The position numbers and the translations under genes were made by a program. From positions 1 through 43,068 of IMG/VR virus record IMGVR_UViG_3300048930_000175: a DNA stretch of 43,068 bases; one strand, 5' to 3'. This DNA is from a virus. Numbering within the stretch: position 1 is the stretch's first letter; every line of letters starts with the position of its first letter. The notes below the pieces were generated by a model, which searched no databases, was not told the DNA's origin, and was given only the letters and a program-made list of their open reading frames with translations. Shown here one piece after another: positions 15,372 to 21,342 of the stretch.

Positions 15372-15652
15372 GGCTGGGACTCCTTTCGGTCGTGCATCGA
15401 GAACATCGCCACGCTTAGCCCGATACGTGCGGCGGGAATTATCCACCGGAGCATTTCTTTGCGGTGCTGACCTGACGCACGGTTGAGCATGTCGGCTGCG
15501 TCCGTGTTTGGCATGTTGACCAGCCGATTCAACACGGTCAGGAAGTCGCGACCTTCCTTTGTGCTCATGAGCGTGGCCAACTCACCAGCGAACGCGGCGA
15601 GGTTCTGGTCTGTGACGGCTTCGGCTCGTGTTCTGGCTGATTCAAGGCTCAT
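15368..15652 (-). CDS. Hypothetical protein of the GC-rich accessory island
   Basis: 94 aa, almost entirely alpha-helical (SARTRAEAVTDQNLAAFAGELATLMSTK...). The C-terminal RWIIPAARIGLSVAMFS is mildly hydrophobic. Stop and start overlaps (ATGA) link it to both neighbours, so it is one of a tightly coupled run of genes. No family recognised. Confidence 0.65.
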   Translation of the reverse strand: MSLESARTRAEAVTDQNLAAFAGELATLMSTKEGRDFLTVLNRLVNMPNTDAADMLNRASGQHRKEMLRWIIPAARIGLSVAMFSMHDRKESQP

Positions 15653-15846
15653 GTACGGTCCTCCTGCTGCTTCGCGGGGTGGGCGGCGAGGTAGGCGTCG
15701 ATGTCGTCGGATGTTGCAGCCAGTTTGCAGGGCGATCCGGCGTCAAAAGCATCCTTGACCCGATCCAGCAGCTTTCTCGCCTCGTCCAGTTCGGCGTAAG
15801 CCTTATCCAGCAAGTCCTGAAGTCGGCTCGATTCAATGCTGCTCAT
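15649..15846 (-). CDS. Small coiled-coil protein
   Basis: 65 aa. Residues 3-35 (IESSRLQDLLDKAYAELDEARKLLDRVKDAF) have a clear heptad-like helix, and the tail is hydrophilic. GGAG 8 nt before ATG 15846 supports the start. The 3' end overlaps the next gene by ATGA. Function unknown. Confidence 0.7.
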   Translation of the reverse strand: MSSIESSRLQDLLDKAYAELDEARKLLDRVKDAFDAGSPCKLAATSDDIDAYLAAHPAKQQEDRT

Positions 15847-15859
15847 GGGGTGGCTCCTG

Positions 15860-15949
15860 TTAAATCTTCGGCATGTTTCGAAAAATAGTGACGACTATCA
15901 CAGTAAAGCATATGACGCAGGTACAGGCGACGATTGCTTGATCACCCAC
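15860..15949 (-). CDS. 29-aa single-pass membrane micro-protein
   Basis: GTG start at 15949 has AAGGAGG 6 nt upstream and overlaps the 3' end of the 188-aa gene. The product MGDQAIVACTCVICFTVIVV... is one hydrophobic helix with three Cys and a short basic tail. It is shorter than normal ORF cut-offs. The ribosome-binding site is the main evidence that it is translated. Confidence 0.45.
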   Translation of the reverse strand: MGDQAIVACTCVICFTVIVVTIFRNMPKI

Positions 15950-16508
15950 GCCCCACCTCCTTCGCCGCGAGGGCGGCAGCTTCTTTGGTCGAGTAGCATC
16001 TATTGAGGTCAACACTGAGTCTCCCAGGTCGCCATGCGTGCCAGTAGCCTCGGGCGGTTCCGTTTTCCCCGTATCCGACCTGTAGAGGCGTGTGCTCTCC
16101 TGGTATCCAGACTGTGTCGCGGAGAAATACCTTTACCCTGTCTCGGGTTTCAGGCAGCTTGTCCGCGATGATCCGCAGCTGGTCACGCTCGGCAAGGTAG
16201 GTATCCCTCAGCCTCGCAGCCTTCTCGCTGACGAGTGGATCAAGCGCGACATGTATGTCCCACATGACGGCCTCTTGAATGAGTTGCTCCGGCGTGGCGT
16301 CGTTGCGGAATGTGTTGTTCGTGATCGCGTAGTCCTCTACTGCGTTCTTGTAAGCGGCAAGGGCCTGGACCTGCCCCTCCAACTCCTCTACCTTCGCGTC
16401 GGCGGCGGCTGCGATGAGTCGCGAGGCCGGAAGCGCTGCATAGTCGTGCCCCAGCATTCGGATGGTGACCGCATCAATCTGGTCCACAAATGTCTTGCTC
16501 TCGCTCAT
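15942..16508 (-). CDS. Hypothetical protein of the GC-rich accessory island
   Basis: 188 aa. The first half is helical with an alanine-rich EELEGQVQALAAYKNAVEDY coiled-coil segment. The C-terminal quarter (GYWHAWRPGRLSVDLNRCYSTKEAAALAAKEV) has a strand-turn-helix that recalls small phage ABA-sandwich-type modules. It starts 1 nt after the stop of the upstream gene. Function unknown. Confidence 0.7.
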   Translation of the reverse strand: MSESKTFVDQIDAVTIRMLGHDYAALPASRLIAAAADAKVEELEGQVQALAAYKNAVEDYAITNNTFRNDATPEQLIQEAVMWDIHVALDPLVSEKAARLRDTYLAERDQLRIIADKLPETRDRVKVFLRDTVWIPGEHTPLQVGYGENGTARGYWHAWRPGRLSVDLNRCYSTKEAAALAAKEVGRG

Positions 16509-16509
16509 C

Positions 16510-16737
16510 TCACTTCGCTCCTTCTGCGGCCATGCGTTCAGCCGCTTCGGCCATGCGCTCGAACACGTCAGCGTTTCTTGCCAGAATGTCGAGTTGCCGG
16601 TCCCATCGTTCCTTGTTCTCGTTGGCGGTTTCTTGAGCCGCCTTGCGGAACGTCTTGCCGATGAGCCACGCGCCGATCATCAGCCCGATGACCAGCCCAA
16701 TCCCAGCACCGATTCCGAACATGATTCCAAACATCAT
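16510..16737 (-). CDS. Small membrane protein with glycine-rich helix and coiled-coil tail
   Basis: 75 aa starting at 16737 (MMFGIMFGIGAGIGLVIG). A longer frame from 16806 is out of place because a separate 39-aa gene fills that stretch. Residues 1-28 form a glycine-rich membrane helix, and the rest is a charged coiled coil (ETANENKERWDRQLDILARNADVFERMAEAAERM). GGAAAG precedes the start, which overlaps the upstream TGA. Membrane topology suggests an inner-membrane anchor; role unknown. Confidence 0.65.
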   Translation of the reverse strand: MMFGIMFGIGAGIGLVIGLMIGAWLIGKTFRKAAQETANENKERWDRQLDILARNADVFERMAEAAERMAAEGAK

Positions 16738-16856
16738 CACTCTTTCCCTTCTGCGGCCTTGGCCGCTGTCGTGTCCACGTACCACACCCACGGGTTGCTC
16801 GCCCACGGCTCCTGCGTGTGCCTCGTCTCGCTCACGGTGTCGGTCTGGTCAGTCAC
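16737..16856 (-). CDS. 39-aa conserved-looking phage micro-protein
   Basis: GTG start at 16856 overlaps the TGA stop of the upstream gene as GTGA, with AAGGAAG about 8 nt upstream. It encodes MTDQTDTVSETRHTQEPWAS..., with a tryptophan-rich PWASNPWVWYVDTT centre. Its TGA stop overlaps the next start. The three-way coupling argues that it is a real gene. Function unknown. Confidence 0.6.
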   Translation of the reverse strand: MTDQTDTVSETRHTQEPWASNPWVWYVDTTAAKAAEGKE

Positions 16857-17209
16857 GGTTGGGCTTCCTTTCCTTCAAGAATGTCCAAAGCACTCTGAGG
16901 CCAGTAAGTTTCGGCATCCCAATCGGGCCTCTCGCTGGACATGACAAAACACTCGATTATCTCTCCATCCAGATTAAGCTCCGGAACAGCCCAGGTGGAT
17001 TGAAGAAAGGTGTACGTGTTCTCCCTCGGAACAGGCTGACCTTCAGCGAAGATCGGCCCGCGTGTCCATTTCCAGTCATCTCTCAACCCAGCCATCGCAA
17101 GCTTTGGCTTCTTGTCTCGGATGAGCTTCGCGGCTTTGTGCCAGTCGAAGACCATTGGAGGTTTGTGACGATTTGCTTCTCTCATTGCGAATGCAGAACT
17201 GGAGTCCAT
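16853..17209 (-). CDS. Hypothetical phage protein of a recurrent accessory family
   Basis: 118 aa. Recognisable segments are DWHKAAKLIRDKKPKLAMAG, WKWTRGPIF, TYTFLQSTWAVPEL and ALDILEGKE. I remember this pattern from phage and island proteins of unknown function. The 5' portion has base use like the flanking operon, while the gene immediately downstream is GC-rich, so an island edge lies near its 3' end. No function can be proposed. Confidence 0.7.
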   Translation of the reverse strand: MDSSSAFAMREANRHKPPMVFDWHKAAKLIRDKKPKLAMAGLRDDWKWTRGPIFAEGQPVPRENTYTFLQSTWAVPELNLDGEIIECFVMSSERPDWDAETYWPQSALDILEGKEAQP

Positions 17210-17259
17210 GTGAAAGGCTTTCGTAATAAAAGGTTTATGATAGTTCTTCCACCGAACCT

Positions 17260-17706
17260 TCAGGTGGTTTGGAACTCAGGTTGGGCGATCTGAGAAAAGT
17301 CCAGCTTTCTGATCGCTAGATGCCACGTGGGATCGAGAGGCTCTTTTGGTGGTTCGATCCCCTGAGCCCGAAGAACCATCCTCAGCGTTGCACTGAAGAT
17401 GGATACAGCTTCTTCGTAGCTCATCTTTCTCGGGATCATATCCGAGTGTATGCCTCTCGGATTGGAGATCATGACATACTGACCCAGCGTAGCCTGCTTA
17501 CAGGCTTCGAAATAGAACGTGAATGCCTTATCCGAGTCTTGGAACGAAGTGACATGAGCCACTCCGTCCTTGACCAAGGTCACCTCCCACGGAGTCTTTG
17601 GTCTTCGGTCTTTGGAGAGATACTCCCTGAGCAACACCGGGTTCAGGTCCGGGAAGCTTTGGAGGATATCTTCCTCCTGTCTGGAGAAGTCTTGATGTTC
17701 GATCAC
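17260..17706 (-). CDS. Hypothetical protein
   Basis: 148 aa, mixed alpha/beta: an N-terminal helical segment (EEDILQSFPDLNPVLLREYLSK), beta strands (WEVTLVKDGVAHVTSF, YVMISNPRG) and a helical C-terminus. The start forms an ATGA overlap with the upstream 118-aa gene. I see no motif that gives a function. Confidence 0.75.
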   Translation of the reverse strand: MIEHQDFSRQEEDILQSFPDLNPVLLREYLSKDRRPKTPWEVTLVKDGVAHVTSFQDSDKAFTFYFEACKQATLGQYVMISNPRGIHSDMIPRKMSYEEAVSIFSATLRMVLRAQGIEPPKEPLDPTWHLAIRKLDFSQIAQPEFQTT

Positions 17707-18059
17707 TTCCCTGTCTCCTTTTTCTTTTCACTTGCAGAGAGGATAGAGTCCATGAGAGATGGGGAGATAGCCTTGGGTGGAGGTGGGAGGAGATCAGGCC
17801 CGGTTGGATGTGGGAGCGGGAGAACCTCGCTCTGGTCCTCTCCCGCTTCGAGCAGGGCTTTTTGGAGCCGGGTTCCCCGAGACTGGAGCGAGGTCCAGTA
17901 CCCGAGAAGAGAGCCATAGAGCTTCTTGAGGATTACGTTCCTGAGAATCATCCCATCCACCTTACACCGTGACGTCCCTGCGTACAGGGGCTTTCCCTTC
18001 CACCTGATCTGGACTTGCCACTTCTGAGTCCGTTTGTGGTAGAAAAGACAGAACGGCAA
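17703..18059 (-). CDS. Hypothetical protein with TTG start
   Basis: 118 aa. The codon at 18059 is TTG, and AAGGAG with 8-nt spacing upstream supports it. The N-terminus reads MPFCLFYHKRTQKWQVQIRWKGKPLYAG, resembling a small beta module of the type found at integrase arm-binding ends. There is no integrase catalytic domain; the C-terminal half is proline-rich (LPLPHPTGPDLLPPPPK). Function unknown; coupled to the next gene by ATGA. Confidence 0.65.
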   Translation of the reverse strand: MPFCLFYHKRTQKWQVQIRWKGKPLYAGTSRCKVDGMILRNVILKKLYGSLLGYWTSLQSRGTRLQKALLEAGEDQSEVLPLPHPTGPDLLPPPPKAISPSLMDSILSASEKKKETGK

Positions 18060-18062
18060 GGC

Positions 18063-18437
18063 TTAGTCTCCTTTTACAGTATTCTTGAGCTTCAGGTCTC
18101 TCGCCGTGAGAATGACCTTCGTCAGCACAATCTCCGAGAACCTGAGCATCCCGAGCACACTCGTTGCCATGTGGTAAGGAAGCTGGATCACTACCGGAAC
18201 CTGAGCCTGGTTGTTCTCCAGTCCCTCAGCCATCGTCTCGATGAAGTTCGGAATCTCATCCCCCTTCCCCGGACTTCCAGCGATCGAGAGAAACGTATGC
18301 ACCGCCAGAATCCGAGTCTTGAGATCAAGATCCCAATCCATGGCCATACAGATCTCCACCGTCAGCTTCTTCAGCTTCTCCGGCATCCCTTCCAAAGCTT
18401 CCTCAATCCGGTCACGCTCGAAAAGATCACCCGACAT
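18063..18437 (-). CDS. Hypothetical helical protein
   Basis: 124 aa, mostly alpha-helical (DRIEEALEGMPEKLKKLTVEICMAMDWDLD...). Its stop lies 4 nt before the TTG start of the next gene. No family recognised. Confidence 0.7.
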   Translation of the reverse strand: MSGDLFERDRIEEALEGMPEKLKKLTVEICMAMDWDLDLKTRILAVHTFLSIAGSPGKGDEIPNFIETMAEGLENNQAQVPVVIQLPYHMATSVLGMLRFSEIVLTKVILTARDLKLKNTVKGD

Positions 18438-18525
18438 TCTAATCCCTTTCTAGAGAACCCTTGTTACACGAGCGACAAAGGCCTGAGCCAGGTTTCCCTG
18501 ACCCAAGCCAGAAGGAGAACCGAGA

Positions 18526-18681
18526 TCACTTCCCGGAAGCCTGACGCCTCTTTCCTCTCTCCGTCCGGGGCTTAGGCCCGTTGGAGACACCGGACTTGAA
18601 TCCTCCAAACTTCCCTGACCCAAGGGATACAAACCTCGGGTCAGCCTGACGATACGCCCTTGACTTCTGTTTCTCGTTCAC
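18526..18681 (-). CDS. 51-aa highly basic protein
   Basis: GTG at 18681 has AAGGAG 8 nt upstream. The product starts MNEKQKSRAYRQADPRF and is rich in Lys/Arg/Gly throughout, ending TERGKRRQASGK. The composition suggests nucleic-acid binding. An overlapping frame at 18450-18632 lacks a comparable ribosome-binding site and is rejected. No gene is seen between 18438 and 18525. Confidence 0.6.
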   Translation of the reverse strand: MNEKQKSRAYRQADPRFVSLGSGKFGGFKSGVSNGPKPRTERGKRRQASGK

Positions 18682-18720
18682 GTTCGGACTCCTTGAAAGG
18701 ACCATGAGAACCCACCTGAC

Positions 18721-18927
18721 TCACTTCACCTTGACCAGCTTCCCATCACGCATCTCGCCCTGAGCATACCACGTGTGGGGCTTAGGATAGTGCGGTCCCT
18801 CTAGAATCACCATCCCGTTTGACAGAACCTCTCCCAACCCCGGCTGGAAGACTTCGACCTTCTCTCCACGGGCCAGTCTCTCCTTGAGTTCCTTCTTCGT
18901 CCGACAGTTTGGATTCACGTATGCCAT
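18721..18927 (-). CDS. Small hypothetical protein
   Basis: 68 aa, MAYVNPNCRTKKELKERLARGEKVEVFQPGLG..., ending GKLVKVK. AAGGA precedes the start at 18927. The fold looks like a short helix followed by beta strands. I recognise it only as a type of small phage protein; no function is known to me. Confidence 0.75.
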   Translation of the reverse strand: MAYVNPNCRTKKELKERLARGEKVEVFQPGLGEVLSNGMVILEGPHYPKPHTWYAQGEMRDGKLVKVK

Positions 18928-18942
18928 GAGACAATCCTTTCC

Positions 18943-19176
18943 TCAAGAAACCCCTAGTTCCCTCATCACACCTGACACCACGAACATCAGCCAATTGGGA
19001 AATCTCTCCTGTCCTTCCTCATCCCGGTCCCAGAGAAAGAACTCATCACAAAGTATCCTGCACACTTCCCAGTGAATGTTCTGATGATCCTTCCTCTCAA
19101 GGTTCACCACCTCTGCACAGGCCTTTCTCTCCACCCGTTCCATCTGAACCCCGAGATACTGATACTCGCTTGACAT
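18943..19176 (-). CDS. Small hypothetical protein
   Basis: 77 aa beginning MSSEYQYLGVQMERVERKACAEV. GGAAAAG precedes ATG 19176. It contains several Trp and Cys residues (IHWEVCRILCDEFFLWDRD) and a mildly hydrophobic C-terminus. Function unknown; it is the second gene after the CTAG-rich control region. Confidence 0.7.
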   Translation of the reverse strand: MSSEYQYLGVQMERVERKACAEVVNLERKDHQNIHWEVCRILCDEFFLWDRDEEGQERFPNWLMFVVSGVMRELGVS

Positions 19177-19191
19177 GATCTTTTCCTTTGT

Positions 19192-19383
19192 TCAAAAAGT
19201 TACACTAACCCCAACCATGTGGGTAATGTCAATCACCCCGACCGGAATCGGCTTTGGAAGGTTGCAGATTCTTAACACAGTAACCCCACCATACCTCTCC
19301 GCCACTTCCTTGTCTGATGTATGAAAGTAAATCACTCCCCTGTCTCGATCTATCTCTAGCTCACCCTGAATCTTCGTAGTCAT
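19192..19383 (-). CDS. Small hypothetical protein, first gene leftward of the CTAG-rich region
   Basis: 63 aa with start at 19383 (MTTKIQGELEIDRDRG), chosen because GGAG lies 6 nt upstream in a purine-rich leader. An in-frame Met at 19428 would add a Lys/Arg-rich segment made from the leader itself. Beta-rich product (GVIYFHTSDKEVAERYGGVTVLRI). Function unknown. Confidence 0.7.
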   Translation of the reverse strand: MTTKIQGELEIDRDRGVIYFHTSDKEVAERYGGVTVLRICNLPKPIPVGVIDITHMVGVSVTF

Positions 19384-19441
19384 TTTTTCTCCTTTTTTTC
19401 TCCTTTTCTTTCTCTTGATCTGTCCCATTCTCAGGCCCGGT

Positions 19442-19630
19442 GACTAGCGTTCTAGCGTTCTAGCCCGGACAGACTGACTAGTCTCTTCAATCCCCTACGT
19501 TCCAACGACAAGAGATTGATTTGATGATATATTTTTTTTTTTTTTTTTCTCATCTAAAGAACAACCGGCAATTGAAAAGACTAGTCACTCTGTTTGGCCT
19601 AGAAACGCTAGAAACGCTAGATAGCTAGTC
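19442..19630. repeat. Large imperfect inverted repeat flanking an AT-rich centre
   Basis: The left arm (19442-19491) contains GACTAG, two copies of CTAGCGTT, and GACTAGTCT...TCAAT. The right arm (19571-19630) read in reverse gives the same order: GACTAG, two copies of CTAGCGTTT, and GACTAGTCT...TCAAT. The right arm has a few extra bases. The 79-bp spacer carries GATGATATA and T17. Long arms with direct repeats inside each arm are typical of origin or plasmid-like iteron structures. Confidence 0.8.
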
Positions 19631-19700
19631 GTATAGGTCCGACTAGCTACCCAGCCAACCAAACGCGTCATGTCCCTATCATGCCCTACCCTCTGACCCA

Positions 19701-19743
19701 GAAAGAAAAAAGGCAAGGTAGGGAGAAAATCCCCTACCCTGCC
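19701..19743 (-). terminator. Strong leftward rho-independent terminator after the 157-aa early gene
   Basis: On the - strand GGCAGGGTAGGG (19743-19732) pairs with CCCTACCTTGCC (19723-19712) around an 8-nt loop, then runs into TTTTTTCTTTC (19711-19701). It lies 14 nt past the stop of the 19758-20231 gene. It would insulate that gene from the rest of the leftward block. Confidence 0.88.
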
Positions 19744-19757
19744 TAGAGGGTGTCTGC

Positions 19758-20231
19758 TCAATCCTCGATCTTCAGAGCGGTCCTGATCTCGCTCTCGTGA
19801 TCGGTCCAGATCTTGTCGAGAACGGTCTTAAGACTCTTGTCCATGAGTCCCTTCATAATACTCGCCTTGATCTCCTCCGTACCATGCTGCAATCCCCAGA
19901 GCTGGGCATGATCCCGCATCCGAGCGGGAGTCAGAGTCTTCGCCTGCCGACCTTCCGTTCGGGCAGTCAGGTTAAGCCCGATGTTGATGTGACGGATGGT
20001 TCCTGATCCCCAATTCTCTCTGGTCGAATCCTCTGCCCGTTCCTCTGGAGCTTTGCCCAGATCATCCGCAGCCAAGCCGAGAATATCGGCAAGGCAGGTG
20101 ACGATCCGGGTTTCCACATTGAACATCTTCCCGTTCTTGCGATCATCAATCGTGATCGTCCGATACTTGGGAGAGGGAAGCTCCATATCCATCCCGAGCC
20201 CATGCTTTGCGAGCAAATCTCCAATCGTCAT
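19758..20231 (-). CDS. Hypothetical protein, single-gene leftward transcription unit
   Basis: 157 aa, MTIGDLLAKHGLGMDMELPSP..., alpha/beta with a charged C-terminal helix (DKSLKTVLDKIWTDHESEIRTALKIED). It is the first leftward gene after the divergent region and is closed off by its own terminator, so it can be expressed separately, as expected of an immediate-early or regulatory protein. No DNA-binding motif is evident. GGAG precedes the start. Function unknown. Confidence 0.75.
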   Translation of the reverse strand: MTIGDLLAKHGLGMDMELPSPKYRTITIDDRKNGKMFNVETRIVTCLADILGLAADDLGKAPEERAEDSTRENWGSGTIRHINIGLNLTARTEGRQAKTLTPARMRDHAQLWGLQHGTEEIKASIMKGLMDKSLKTVLDKIWTDHESEIRTALKIED

Positions 20232-20886
20232 GTTCCGATCTCCTTCATTGAAACCTGTTCATTCCTTCGTCGTTCGCACCATACGACCGACATGCCATAA
20301 GAGTAGCAACCTGCGTACCACAAAACGCGAAACGTTAAAATTTTTATAACTCCATATCCGACAAGGGTTTAGGATACCCTTCCAAAACCCTTCCAAAACC
20401 TCACAAAACCCTAACGCCATAAACCCTTATCCTACCACGACTTACGAACCCTAGAACCATTCTAATTCCCATATCTGGGAACCGAACGGATACCTTACAT
20501 TCCGTAACTCTCTATCCGCCATAGACTTATATCATTCCCAAATCCAGAATCCCTTTCTCAATTCTGGGAACGTCCGCAGACCGCTCTAAATGCAACTGAG
20601 ACTCTGTCTCAACCCGCTCTCGGCCGGACCTGCTTGACCCTGAGAATCAATCTCAACGACTCCCTGAGCCTAGATTCAAATGATTCTAAGACTCAATCAC
20701 ACCCACCCCACCCATCCCCCCTGCCGGGAGGCAGGGAAAGCGTAAACTGCACTTCTCAAAATATTCTAAGTTTTGAGATATCCCAACGAAACTCGAGTTG
20801 TGGGTATCCGAACCCACAGGAATGGACGACAGGAGATGGGAGGGAGATCAGAGGGAGAGACACCTCCGGGCCTGAGGGACTTTGAT
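20232..20886. promoter_or_regulatory. Divergent intergenic control region with many short dyads
   Basis: No credible gene in 655 bp. Visible elements are: repeated AAAACCC(T) motifs (20384, 20395, 20405, 20421); TTCCCA/TGGGAA and CCAGAAT/ATTCTGG hairpins (about 20460-20570); two 15-bp dyads with TGAGA...TCTCA at 20597-20611 and 20641-20655; a CCTGCC-GGGA-GGCAGG hairpin (20720-20735); and TCTCAAAA/TTTTGAGA (20754-20778). Leftward early and rightward late promoters must lie here, but I could not pick a convincing -35/-10 pair. Confidence 0.6.
20597..20655. promoter_or_regulatory. Pair of operator-like dyads
   Basis: TGAGACTCTGTCTCA (20597-20611) and TGAGAATCAATCTCA (20641-20655) share TGAGA-N5-TCTCA half-sites. 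Their centres are 44 bp apart, about four helical turns, as for a dimeric repressor or activator binding one DNA face. A third related inverted motif with reversed arms lies at 20754-20778. Confidence 0.55.
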
Positions 20887-21342
20887 ATGCCGCATGAGAT
20901 TGAGAGACTGCTTCCGAGGCATTATAAGATCATCGAGCTTGCTTCTGAGGGACATTCGAGGAAGGATATTGCTCAGGTTCTTCAGATGACCCCAGAGGCG
21001 ATTGGGCAGATTCTGAACTCTCCTCTTGTCCAGAATCAACTCGCTGAGATCCGGGCCAAGCGAGAAAAGATCCGGGACGAGAACCTGGCTCGTGGGGTTC
21101 ATAAGGCTCAGCAGATTCTTGAGGATGCGAGTTCTCAAGCCGCACAGACTCACGTGGAGCTTCTCGGACATGAGGATGCCAGGATTCGTCAGGTGTCTGC
21201 GAATGCGATCCTGGATCGGGTGCTCGAAAACAAGTCTAACCAAAACACTGTGGTCGTGATCGAGGCTGAGAAACTCCAGGTCCTCCAGATCGCTCTCCAG
21301 GAAAGCGATTCCTTCAGGAACCCAAGTGTCACAACCCCTTGA
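20887..21342 (+). CDS. Terminase small subunit (probable)
   Basis: 151 aa starting at ATG 20887 (MPHEIERLLPRHY). GAGG lies upstream; an earlier Met at 20773 would read through the dyad region. Residues 17-45 (ELASEGHSRKDIAQVLQMTPEAIGQILNS) form a helix-turn-helix like those that recognise packaging sites. The central helices resemble an oligomerisation domain. Its 3' end overlaps the large-subunit gene by 17 bp, the usual TerS-TerL arrangement. Confidence 0.78.
   Translation: MPHEIERLLPRHYKIIELASEGHSRKDIAQVLQMTPEAIGQILNSPLVQNQLAEIRAKREKIRDENLARGVHKAQQILEDASSQAAQTHVELLGHEDARIRQVSANAILDRVLENKSNQNTVVVIEAEKLQVLQIALQESDSFRNPSVTTP

Larger units (their letters stand above)
19384..19757. promoter_or_regulatory. 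Gene-free region: leftward leader, CTAG-rich inverted repeat, T17 tract and terminator
   Basis: No credible gene. From left to right it holds a polypyrimidine leader (19384-19430), the left arm of a large inverted repeat, an AT-rich centre with 17 consecutive T (19532-19548), the right arm, a second small dyad (CTAGTCG/CGACTAG at 19625-19646) and a leftward terminator. Eleven CTAG tetranucleotides lie between 19444 and 19746, unusual because CTAG is rare in most bacterial and phage DNA. Candidate replication origin and/or promoter for the genes to its left. Confidence 0.55.

Noticed and set aside
18450-18632. 60-codon leftward frame
   Set aside because: Overlaps the 51-aa basic gene that has the better ribosome-binding site; composition is low-complexity Ser/Gly/Pro.
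20773-20886. Upstream extension of the small terminase gene
   Set aside because: It would read through the TCTCAAAA/TTTTGAGA dyad, with no ribosome-binding site; GAGG before 20887 fits better.
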